Shown here one piece after another: positions 8,197 through 15,669 of a stretch of DNA of 64,000 nucleotides. The stretch is from Segatella copri (GTDB taxonomy: Bacteria > Bacteroidota > Bacteroidia > Bacteroidales > Bacteroidaceae). Each line of letters begins with the position of its first letter. Position 1 is the first letter of the stretch. The notes below the pieces were generated by a model. It made no database searches. It had not been told where the DNA came from and saw nothing but the letters and a program-made list of their open reading frames with translations. The translations under genes and the position numbers were made by a program. Where the stretch lies: contig NZ_NMPZ01000003.1 of the NCBI RefSeq assembly GCF_002224675.1, forward strand, positions 1 through 64,000, written 5' to 3'.

Positions 8197-10387
8197 TTAG
8201 ATAGACTGTTTGCTGATACTGTTTGCTAGAGGAACATACATTATAGCTATAGAGCGGAGCATCCAACGAACTATAGAAGTGAACTCGTTTCGTAAATGGA
8301 GCTGAAGTTCCTACTTCTAAATTCCAAACATTATGGCTCCAAGAAACAGATGCATTATAGTACACAGGATTCTCTTCTTTTATCATATTGCCCAAGAGAA
8401 TCTTTGATTTTGTACCACCATTAAGACGGAAAGCAAAATCTTTCCAATAGTAATTCGCAACGATTCTGAAATTGCATTGGTCCAACACTTTATCACATAC
8501 ACCATAAAAATCAACATGGTTATATTGAGCATCAAAGGACATATTGAAATTTTTAAAAGCACGCCATGTTAAAGAAAGTAATCCTACTAAACTTTGGGTA
8601 TTTTCACGATCATCAAAACTTTGAATCATTTTTCCCTCTTGCTGATAAAAAACAGAAACTATTGGACGATGCTGATATGTATATGAACCCATAACAAACG
8701 CATTAAATTTACCAAACTGAATATTATAATTCAGCGTACCTATAAAGAAATTGGATGGTCGCAAATCTTTATTTCCTCTTTTGATAATCAATTCATCAAC
8801 AGTTTGTTCTGCCATATTTGTGGCACTGATGTTTGGGTTTGCATTTGCATAAGTCAAATCCAATGACAATTGTTGGTTGGGTACTGGTTGCACAAATATA
8901 GTAGAAAAGAAACGTGGAGTATATTGTTTAACTATTTCTGTTCCATGCAGACGGTATTGCAAAACTGTGAAAGCAGGAGTCACTGATATATTCCACTTGC
9001 CTATGCGTTGAACATAGTTTATATATGAAGAATTCTGCAACGTCCATTGATGCTGCCACGATGTATAAGTTCCTGTATATGAGATAGAATTATTTGAATA
9101 ATAGCTACTAAGAGAAATAGACAGCGAATTCTTATGAGGCAGTTTTATGCCATACTTGATATTACTTTGTAAGGTATATGCATCTTCCTTGGAGTCTGTA
9201 TTAGTAGTAAAGCCATCCAATTGGTACTCATACAAATATTTGTTTTTGCTGTATGAGCCCATAAGGGTGACTTCCAGATATTGCTTATCTGTAATATCAA
9301 AATTTCCATATAAATTAACTTTCGGCATTAAGTTAGACTGTTTGTTCCTAGAAAAAGACTCAGAAGGAGCTGCCCCATAACTTGTCGTCAACACCCCTGT
9401 TGTAGTTGAACCAGGATTTTCATTGCGAACAAGTGTTATTTTCTCCGACAACATATATTTCTGCTTTCTCGTGGCAATATTCATTTGTGCATACTCTTGG
9501 TTGGACTTATTAGTACCACCCGTCTGTTTATAGTTACGCATCATATCACCTTCCTTAAAATGGAATGTTTCATTTTTCTCATACTGGTCTCCACTATATT
9601 CCTTCCCGTTATATCCACCGAAGAATGTTATGGTAGTATTGCCACTAGCCACCTTGGCGGCTACATTGTAGTCTCCATCAAAATATGTAAATTGTTGAGT
9701 ACCATCAAGTGCCACATAACCACCTGTTGTATATTGGCGAGTTATGAAGTTGATGGCTGCTATATCTTCTGCATATTTACCAGTTGGCACATCATAATAT
9801 TCAATTTTCTCTACGTCCTTCGGTTTGAGGTTCTTTATCTCCCTATAGTCAACTTTTCTACCATCAATATACAAAGATACATTTCCTCCAAAAGTCTCAA
9901 CAGTTCCTTTAAATCTATCGACTCTTACGTTAGGAATCATCAAGTCCGCAAGCAAATCATAACCGCCGAAAGTATGCTTCACTATTTGTTGGTCAGGAAT
10001 AATTATAAACTTGTCCTCTTTACGGACAAGTCTATTACCTTTGATTACAACATCGTTTAAAGCTACTTCGTTATTCTTGAGGGTAATATTTGGCAGAATC
10101 ATTTCCTTAGCGTGAAGTTTGAAAGTATGATAGTATGGAGCATACCCCATAGAACTTACTAACAATATATAATTTCCTTCTGAGGAGATTTCCATATTGA
10201 AGCATCCTATGCTATCGGCTGCAACTCCTTTCACAAAAGTAGAATCCATCTTCAGAACCTTTACGGCAGCATAAGGTATCCCCACTTGCTGACTGTCAAC
10301 AATGGTTCCTTTTATCGTGGTCTGGCTATAAGCTGGAGCGATAGAAATAAATGCCAATAAAATGAATGAGACTATTTTACCTTTCAT
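8102..10387 (-). CDS. Outer-membrane beta-barrel receptor (TonB-dependent type), module copy 1
   Basis: 761 residues, secreted (signal peptide MKGKIVSFILLAFISIAPAYS). After it comes a carboxypeptidase-regulatory-like domain (about 20-110), a plug-like domain (about 115-230, with VDRFKGTVETFGGNVSLYIDG) and a long C-terminal region of alternating aromatic strands typical of an outer-membrane beta-barrel. It is probably a TonB-dependent-like receptor, but not a SusC: the SusC signature is missing and no SusD follows. The start at 10387 is preferred over an in-frame ATG 28 codons upstream, because that extension would be hydrophobic and lie over the promoter. Its partner regulator ends 192 bases upstream. 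Ligand unknown. Confidence 0.85.
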   Translation of the reverse strand: MKGKIVSFILLAFISIAPAYSQTTIKGTIVDSQQVGIPYAAVKVLKMDSTFVKGVAADSIGCFNMEISSEGNYILLVSSMGYAPYYHTFKLHAKEMILPNITLKNNEVALNDVVIKGNRLVRKEDKFIIIPDQQIVKHTFGGYDLLADLMIPNVRVDRFKGTVETFGGNVSLYIDGRKVDYREIKNLKPKDVEKIEYYDVPTGKYAEDIAAINFITRQYTTGGYVALDGTQQFTYFDGDYNVAAKVASGNTTITFFGGYNGKEYSGDQYEKNETFHFKEGDMMRNYKQTGGTNKSNQEYAQMNIATRKQKYMLSEKITLVRNENPGSTTTGVLTTSYGAAPSESFSRNKQSNLMPKVNLYGNFDITDKQYLEVTLMGSYSKNKYLYEYQLDGFTTNTDSKEDAYTLQSNIKYGIKLPHKNSLSISLSSYYSNNSISYTGTYTSWQHQWTLQNSSYINYVQRIGKWNISVTPAFTVLQYRLHGTEIVKQYTPRFFSTIFVQPVPNQQLSLDLTYANANPNISATNMAEQTVDELIIKRGNKDLRPSNFFIGTLNYNIQFGKFNAFVMGSYTYQHRPIVSVFYQQEGKMIQSFDDRENTQSLVGLLSLTWRAFKNFNMSFDAQYNHVDFYGVCDKVLDQCNFRIVANYYWKDFAFRLNGGTKSKILLGNMIKEENPVYYNASVSWSHNVWNLEVGTSAPFTKRVHFYSSLDAPLYSYNVCSSSKQYQQTVYLKAAYTFNFGKKIQKDWKNIDMNVNSAILKAK

Positions 10388-10421
10388 AACTGCTTTGTTT
10401 TTTAGTTTTAAAATAAGAATA

Positions 10422-10433
10422 GCCCCGAAGGGC
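10422..10433 (-). promoter_or_regulatory. UUCG-tetraloop hairpin in the receptor leader, copy 1
   Basis: On the minus strand GCCC-TTCG-GGGC forms a compact hairpin with the very stable UUCG loop, about 35 bases before the start codon and downstream of the predicted transcription start. It is preserved in copy 2 (15512-15523), in a leader that does contain substitutions. It may stabilise the mRNA or modulate translation. Confidence 0.5.
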
Positions 10434-10454
10434 AACTCCTTAAAGAAATTATTG

Positions 10455-10485
10455 CAAAAGTACAGAATCACTCAGAAAAGAGCAA
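10455..10485 (-). promoter_or_regulatory. Promoter of receptor copy 1
   Basis: Minus strand: -33 TTG (10483-10485), 20 bases, then TACTTTTG (10455-10462), matching the Bacteroidota consensus TTG / TAnnTTTG. It gives a leader of about 60 bases. Its presence argues that the receptor starts at 10387. Confidence 0.7.
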
Positions 10486-10579
10486 GGAAAGAGGTATTTT
10501 TAAATTTACCTATTTTTTACCCTTCTACATAATTCATTATATATTAAGCATTTAACATAAACGCTGCATTTTAAAAAGC

Positions 10580-12334
10580 TTATTCAATTTGCCGAATATA
10601 CTCATCAAAATCCTTAGGCTTTCCTGATCTGCCACACAATTTCTCCAACATTACCTTTCTATATTTAGATATTGCCGATGAAGATAAGCCCAAGAGAATA
10701 GCGATACTTGATGTTGATATTTCCAATTTTACCAACAAACAAATTCGATAAGCCATAACATTCAAACGATTTTTCAACAGCGGAATAAAAGAAGGAATTA
10801 ACTGCTCTATGGTTTCTTCCAATTCTATCCAATCGTTCTCTCGCATAGTCTCCTTTGGATGGAGTTCCAAATATTTAATTCTTTTATAAATAGAAGATTC
10901 TTTCAAGAGAATATCAACATCTGATAAAGAAGAGTTGGAATATTTTTCTCGAATATCCTTCAGATCATCTTCCAACTTATTAATCGTTTGTTCCTTCTCC
11001 TTGATGACATCCGCTATTTTTCTATCATTTACTGTTCTCAACAGTTCCAACTCTTCCTGCTTTTGTCGTAACTTCAACAGACTATCATCATAAAGATGCT
11101 TAGTCACAAGTATTTTCTCCTTCTTCTTCTTTAGTTGCTTGAGATAAAGATAAGTCAACAACAGAAATATCACGACTCCACCTGCAATTAAGACATACAC
11201 CAACATCGTAATTCTTTCCGCCTTGAGTTCCGCTTTTCTTGCTATCTCCTGATTTCTTCCATAATTATACATCGCTTGAATTTGTTGCAGCTGACTTTCC
11301 CTTACTGCCAGTAAATCAGAATCGTTATATTCAGAACTTTTCAAAGCATACTTCATTGCCAATACCGGCTTATTTACCCTTGCATAGTATTGAGCCAATA
11401 CTTTGGTCGCAGCAGCTTTATTACTATATGATTTACTTAACTTCAGACTCTGATTGAGACAGGAAAAAGCAGAATCTAGCCGGGAAACAAACATATAATA
11501 TCTACCCTTTTCACACAATAGGAAAGCCTTGGCATCTCCATAGTTAGAATTACCCTCATACCCTGTAGAAAAGTATGCTTCAAATGCCTTCTTCGCATTT
11601 ACAGAGTCTTGCTTCTCTATATAATAGCTGTAGTTGCATCCCAAAGCGATAGCTGCATTATAGTTGTCACCTATCCGTTTAAACATATTTGCGCTACGTA
11701 AATTGATAGCAACAACAGAATCTTTTTTTCCTAAATAATCATAAGCATCTCCCTTATTTTGGTAATTGATAATCGCATTCAATGTATCCTTTGCCAAATA
11801 AGCATACTTCTCAGCCTTGCCAAAAGCATCCAACAATTGATATGGTAAATATTGTTTGCTAAACAAAAATCCCATCTGGCTATACACTCTGTAAAGCGTA
11901 CCATAATCACAATCTGCGGCTGTGGTATCAGCTTGCTCCGCCGCCTTGTTATAATACTCCAATGCCAATGGAACTTCATGCATATCTCTATATACGCAAC
12001 CCAAGACATAGTTGGCTAGCATCCGTTCGTTAGCAGAACCATGACGGTCGTAATAATCCACAACTTCCTTCATTTTACTATCAGAAGTAAAGGAAATGTA
12101 TGCCTTGTTCATCGCCTTATGACGCAATAACTCATAGCGCATCTTTTGCGCTTGGGTAAACTCGGGCAACTGGGATTTGACCCCATCAAGCATCCGGATG
12201 GCAACCTTGGCAGAGTCGTCATTAACATTCATGATGCTATCTGCCCGTTGCATCAAATCATCATACTTTCTGTTTCCTGCACAAGATGTAAGAATCATGA
12301 TGATTAACAACAAATATATGACCTTTTCTTTCAT
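10580..12334 (-). CDS. Transmembrane TPR regulator with C-terminal HTH, module copy 1
   Basis: 584 residues. The N-terminus is a lipoprotein-type signal (lipobox LTSC, Cys18). A helical repeat region that reads as TPRs follows (about 25-360). One transmembrane helix (about 375-397) is followed by a basic stop-transfer stretch, a coiled coil (about 400-470) and a helix-turn-helix of LuxR/sigma-4 style (about 528-568, LLGLSSSAISKYRKVM). This implies a periplasmic sensor joined through the membrane to a cytoplasmic DNA-binding domain. The gene precedes the receptor and probably regulates it. The start at 12334 is chosen over an extension from 12505 because of the lipobox and a matching promoter. 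I do not recognise a named family with certainty. Confidence 0.8.
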   Translation of the reverse strand: MKEKVIYLLLIIMILTSCAGNRKYDDLMQRADSIMNVNDDSAKVAIRMLDGVKSQLPEFTQAQKMRYELLRHKAMNKAYISFTSDSKMKEVVDYYDRHGSANERMLANYVLGCVYRDMHEVPLALEYYNKAAEQADTTAADCDYGTLYRVYSQMGFLFSKQYLPYQLLDAFGKAEKYAYLAKDTLNAIINYQNKGDAYDYLGKKDSVVAINLRSANMFKRIGDNYNAAIALGCNYSYYIEKQDSVNAKKAFEAYFSTGYEGNSNYGDAKAFLLCEKGRYYMFVSRLDSAFSCLNQSLKLSKSYSNKAAATKVLAQYYARVNKPVLAMKYALKSSEYNDSDLLAVRESQLQQIQAMYNYGRNQEIARKAELKAERITMLVYVLIAGGVVIFLLLTYLYLKQLKKKKEKILVTKHLYDDSLLKLRQKQEELELLRTVNDRKIADVIKEKEQTINKLEDDLKDIREKYSNSSLSDVDILLKESSIYKRIKYLELHPKETMRENDWIELEETIEQLIPSFIPLLKNRLNVMAYRICLLVKLEISTSSIAILLGLSSSAISKYRKVMLEKLCGRSGKPKDFDEYIRQIE

Positions 12335-12350
12335 TCCTCTCTTTTTTTTG

Positions 12351-12380
12351 CAAAAGTACGAAAAAATAAAGAAACTACAA
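12351..12380 (-). promoter_or_regulatory. Promoter of regulator copy 1
   Basis: Minus strand TTG (12378-12380), 19 bases, TACTTTTG (12351-12358). It sits 16 bases before the start at 12334, which supports that start codon. Confidence 0.7.
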
Positions 12381-12601
12381 CAGAATGTCTCTATAAAATT
12401 AGAAAAAAGCAGAACTTTCATCTGAACAAAGTCAAGTAGCGCTGCGCATTGCCTGTAGTCCTTTCTGAATCTCAATGCAAAGATACATCCATGAGAATCC
12501 GCCATTCACGGTTTCTCACGGTTATTCACTGTTTCTCACGGATTTTCTTTCTTTTTCTGATGATTAGCTCAGAAAGATGATTTATTCCAATGATAAAAGA
12601 G

Positions 12602-12679
12602 ACTTGCTTAGGACGGCTAAGTAACTTGCTTAGGATAGCTAAGTGACTTGGTTACGATAGCTAAGTAACTTACTTAGGA
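12602..12679. repeat. Tandem array A, 22-bp unit, about 3.5 copies
   Basis: Units begin at 12602, 12624, 12646 and 12668 (partial). Typical parts are ACTTGCTTAGGA and TAGCTAAGT, with one to four substitutions between units. Units abut directly without unique spacers, so this is a minisatellite and not CRISPR. Confidence 0.9.
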
Positions 12680-12696
12680 ATGACGGATGACACTGG

Positions 12697-12801
12697 TGAC
12701 AGGGTTTTCTTAAAAACTCTCTCACGTAGGCGGGCGGGAAACTTTTCTGAAAAATTTTTCCTGCCCGCCCGCGTGAAGAAAGTTTTAGAAAACAAGTGTC
12801 A
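12697..12801. repeat. Imperfect inverted repeat with GC-rich core
   Basis: The inner arms 12723-12741 and 12757-12775 pair over 19 positions with three mismatches (core GGCGGGC). The pairing continues outward with small gaps through GTTTTCT-type segments to TGACA/TGTCA at the ends. The loop is 15 bases. The G+C of the core is far above its surroundings. Function unknown. Confidence 0.75.
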
Positions 12802-12865
12802 TAAGTGTCACTGGTGTCACAAATATCATCAGAACGGACGATAGTTACTAGTATCAATAATCATT

Positions 12866-12965
12866 GAAAGATATAGGAGAAGTGATCGAAAGATATAGGA
12901 GTAGCAGCAGAAAAGTATAATAGAAGTAATCGGAAGATATAGGAGAAGTTGCCAGAAGATATAAT
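12866..12965. repeat. Tandem array B, 22-bp unit, about 4.5 copies
   Basis: Units begin at 12866, 12888, 12910, 12932 and 12954 (partial), with the common part GAAAGATATAGGAGAAG. The unit sequence is unrelated to array A, but the period is identical. Confidence 0.9.
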
Positions 12966-13003
12966 ACCTGTCTTCGGGATTGTTAATACCTTGAACCGCA
13001 CAA

Positions 13004-13086
13004 CAGCTGTTGTGCGCTTGCATATCAACTGTTGTGCAGATGCACATCAGGTGTTGTGCGAATGGAATCCAGCTGCTGTGCGGTAA
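13004..13086. repeat. Tandem array C, 22-bp unit, about 3.8 copies
   Basis: Units begin at 13004, 13026, 13048 and 13070 (partial). The core is CAGCTGTTGTGC or a close variant, followed by ten variable bases. This is the third array with a 22-bp period in 500 bases. Confidence 0.88.
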
Positions 13087-13092
13087 AAAAGG

Positions 13093-13133
13093 AAAAAGTT
13101 ACCCAAAGGTAAGTTACCTTAGGGTAACTTTTT
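13093..13133. repeat. 41-bp near-perfect palindrome, second copy
   Basis: Arms AAAAAGTTACCC and GGGTAACTTTTT (12 bp) around AAGGTAA/TTACCTT. It lies 61 bases after the stop of receptor copy 2 on the minus strand. Together with 13134-13289 it repeats 8001-8196. Confidence 0.85.
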
Positions 13134-13194
13134 GTAATTATTAGCCTATATGAGCTGATCATTGAATTTCAATGTTGCAATATACATTCATTTT

Positions 13195-15477
13195 TTACTT
13201 TGCTTTCAAAATTGCGCTATTCACATTCATATCAATATTCTTCCAATCCTTCTGGGTCTTCTTGCCGAAGTTGAAGGTGTAGGCTGCTTGGATGTAAAAC
13301 TTCCTGTTTGTTGATGAAATGATATGTTCTTGGGAATTGTAAACAGGAACATTCAGCGTTTCTATAAACTCATTGTTTTTATGGAAAGGGGATACAGTAC
13401 CCACCTCAAAGCTCCAGTCTTTATGATTCCAATTGATAGAACCGCCATAATTAACTGGTACATGTTCTACAGTAATCATAGGAAGTATCATCTCTTTGCC
13501 TTTGGTATTTGCCCAAATACGAAATGCGAATTCATTACAATAATAGTTTACATTCATATAGGCACGCCAAGAGTTGAAAGTTGTTCGAAATTTACCCCAA
13601 ACATCTGTATGGTTATAAACTCCATCGATTTTCAAACGAAGATTATCTGTAGCTTTCCAGGACAGGGAGAGCATTTCAATGAAACCTCTGCTATTATTAT
13701 GATCGTCCATACTATTTATTAGTTTACCATTCTCTTCATAATAAGTTTCAACATATTGATGATGCTGATATACGAAATTACTGAAAGAGGTAATATTTAT
13801 TTTAGAACCTATTTGTATATTATAATTAACTGTTCCTTGGTAAAAGTCCATAGGTCTTAAATTTTCATTTCCTCTTTTAATGCGCAGGTCGTCAATAATT
13901 TGTTCTGCAGTATTTAAAGAGCTACTAGTAGGATAAGCATTAGAAAACAATATATCCAAAGACACTTGCTGACTCTTTGTTGGCTGCCAAAATATTGTTG
14001 ATTGCAACTGTGGAATATAATGGCTCACTGCATCTGCATCTTTTGTATGATAATAAAGAGCTGATGCTCCAGGCTTTAATCGCAATCTCCATTTATCAAA
14101 TTGCTGTACATACTCCACAAATGCATAGCTTTGTGAAGACCATTGATGCTGCCATGCTTCATAAGTCCCCATATATTGCGACATCGTATTCATATAGACA
14201 GAACCTAGATGAAAAGATAAACTATTTTTGTGTGGGAATATGATACCATATTTCCCATAAAAGTTTGCACTATAATAATCCTCCTTGACAATCGTATTTG
14301 TATTCAATTTTTCATCTTTATACATATTTGAATATTTGTTTCTGCCATAAGTCCCAGATAATGACAGTTCCACATATTGTTTGTCCGTAACATCTATGTT
14401 ACCATAAAGAGAAAGACGTGGCATTAAACTAGAAGACGTATTTGTAGAGCATTGGGCTGTACTTGTTTGTGCCGTATTCGCAAAAAGAATTCCGTTGGTT
14501 TGATTTATAGGATTTTCTTTTCTCACAAGCGAAAGTTTCTCTGACAACATGTACTTTTTCTTTTTCGTAAGAATGTTCAACTGCACATATTCTTGATTTT
14601 GCTTATTTACACCCTCATAACTTGAATACGAACGTGAAATCTCATTATTGTCAAAATGGAAAAATTCTTCTCTTTCTATTTTATCAGCATCATAGTGGAG
14701 TCTGTTATATCCCCCAAAAATGGTAAAACTAGTACTACCATGGGCTACCTTTGCTGCGAGATTATAATCTCCTTCTTGGTATGCTAGTTGTTGAGTGCCA
14801 TCCACGGAAATATAGCCACCAGTAGTCATAGGACGGGTAATTATGTTTATGGAAGCATAATCACCTGCATATTTTCCTGTTGGAACATCATAATATTCCA
14901 CTTTGAGAATGTCCTTTGATTTCAATCCTTTTACTTCACGATATTCTACCTTACGACCATCTATATAGAGCGTGACAGTACCACCAATTGTGGTAACAGC
15001 ACCTTTTTGTCTATCAATTTGTAAATTGGGAATCATTAAATCATACAGCAAATCATATCCGTTATTGGTGTGTTTATAGATTTGTTTATCTGGTATAATC
15101 TGAAGATGGGTATCTTTCCTAGTAATACTGCTTCCCCTTACAACGACATCGTGGAGAGCGATGCTGTTTGGAGTTAAGGTGATAACTGAGGACGAGGCAT
15201 TATTGGCTTCTACAATTTGCACTTTAGAATCATAACCTAATGAATTTACTATCAGAATATACTTACCCTCTTGAGGTACTGAAGTTTGAAAGCATCCTAT
15301 GCTATCGGCTGCAACTCCTTTCACAAAAGTTGAATCCATCTTCAGGACCTTTACGGCAGCATAAGGTATTCCCACTTGCAGACTGTCAACAATCGTTCCT
15401 TTTATCGTGGTCTGGCTATAAGCTGGAGTGATAGAAATAAATGCCAATAAAATGAATGAGACTATTTTACCTTTCAT
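13195..15477 (-). CDS. Outer-membrane beta-barrel receptor (TonB-dependent type), module copy 2
   Basis: 760 residues, paralogue of the receptor at 8102-10387. The signal peptide (MKGKIVSFILLAFISITPAYS), the first 60 or so residues and the last 28 are almost identical to copy 1. The rest of the regulatory-like domain, plug and barrel are only moderately similar. The conserved ends keep export, insertion and regulation, while the diverged middle would set ligand specificity; this is inference. Start chosen at 15477 as in copy 1, because the promoter lies between it and the in-frame ATG at 15561. Its regulator ends 192 bases upstream. Confidence 0.85.
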   Translation of the reverse strand: MKGKIVSFILLAFISITPAYSQTTIKGTIVDSLQVGIPYAAVKVLKMDSTFVKGVAADSIGCFQTSVPQEGKYILIVNSLGYDSKVQIVEANNASSSVITLTPNSIALHDVVVRGSSITRKDTHLQIIPDKQIYKHTNNGYDLLYDLMIPNLQIDRQKGAVTTIGGTVTLYIDGRKVEYREVKGLKSKDILKVEYYDVPTGKYAGDYASINIITRPMTTGGYISVDGTQQLAYQEGDYNLAAKVAHGSTSFTIFGGYNRLHYDADKIEREEFFHFDNNEISRSYSSYEGVNKQNQEYVQLNILTKKKKYMLSEKLSLVRKENPINQTNGILFANTAQTSTAQCSTNTSSSLMPRLSLYGNIDVTDKQYVELSLSGTYGRNKYSNMYKDEKLNTNTIVKEDYYSANFYGKYGIIFPHKNSLSFHLGSVYMNTMSQYMGTYEAWQHQWSSQSYAFVEYVQQFDKWRLRLKPGASALYYHTKDADAVSHYIPQLQSTIFWQPTKSQQVSLDILFSNAYPTSSSLNTAEQIIDDLRIKRGNENLRPMDFYQGTVNYNIQIGSKINITSFSNFVYQHHQYVETYYEENGKLINSMDDHNNSRGFIEMLSLSWKATDNLRLKIDGVYNHTDVWGKFRTTFNSWRAYMNVNYYCNEFAFRIWANTKGKEMILPMITVEHVPVNYGGSINWNHKDWSFEVGTVSPFHKNNEFIETLNVPVYNSQEHIISSTNRKFYIQAAYTFNFGKKTQKDWKNIDMNVNSAILKAK

Positions 15478-15511
15478 AACTGCTTTGTTTTTTAGTTTTA
15501 AAAAAAGAATA

Positions 15512-15523
15512 GCCCCGAAGGGC
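15512..15523 (-). promoter_or_regulatory. UUCG-tetraloop hairpin in the receptor leader, copy 2
   Basis: The same GCCC-TTCG-GGGC hairpin as at 10422-10433, at the same distance from the start codon. Confidence 0.5.
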
Positions 15524-15544
15524 AACTCCTTAAAGAAATTATTG

Positions 15545-15575
15545 CAAAAGTACAGAATCACTCTGAAAAGAGCAA
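15545..15575 (-). promoter_or_regulatory. Promoter of receptor copy 2
   Basis: Minus strand TTG (15573-15575), 20 bases, TACTTTTG (15545-15552), the same as in copy 1. Confidence 0.7.
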
Positions 15576-15669
15576 GGAAAGAGGTATTTTAAAATTTACC
15601 CATTTTTTACTCTTCTACATAATTCATTATATATTAAGCATTTAACATAAATACCGCATTTTAAAAAGT

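Larger units (their letters stand above)
10201..11054. repeat. Near-identical block shared by both modules, copy 1
   Basis: About 850 bp comprising the first 62 or so codons of the receptor, the whole promoter/intergenic region and the last 155-160 codons of the regulator. It matches 15291-16144 at what looks like about 95% identity, while sequences on both sides are clearly diverged. The abrupt edges inside genes suggest recombination or gene conversion. Confidence 0.9.
12335..13092. other. Repeat-rich intergenic region between the two modules
   Basis: No convincing gene. From left to right: the promoter of regulator copy 1; a second TAnnTTTG match on the minus strand (12478-12485); a short run of related TTTCTCACGG words (about 12508-12545); a 22-bp array (12602-12679); a long imperfect hairpin (12697-12801); GTGTCA words; a second 22-bp array (12866-12965); and a third (13004-13086). 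The palindrome of copy 2 follows directly. Confidence 0.8.

Noticed and set aside
10388..10471. N-terminal extensions of the receptor genes to 10471 and 15561
   Set aside because: The extension would cover the leader hairpin and part of the promoter region; the signal peptide begins cleanly at 10387 and 15477.
12335..12505. Extension of regulator copy 1 to 12505 (and of copy 2 to 17475)
   Set aside because: The lipobox signal starts at 12334 and 17433; in copy 1 a full promoter lies inside the extension.
12602..13086. CRISPR array
   Set aside because: The 22-bp units touch each other with no unique spacers, three different unit types occur, and no cas gene is present.
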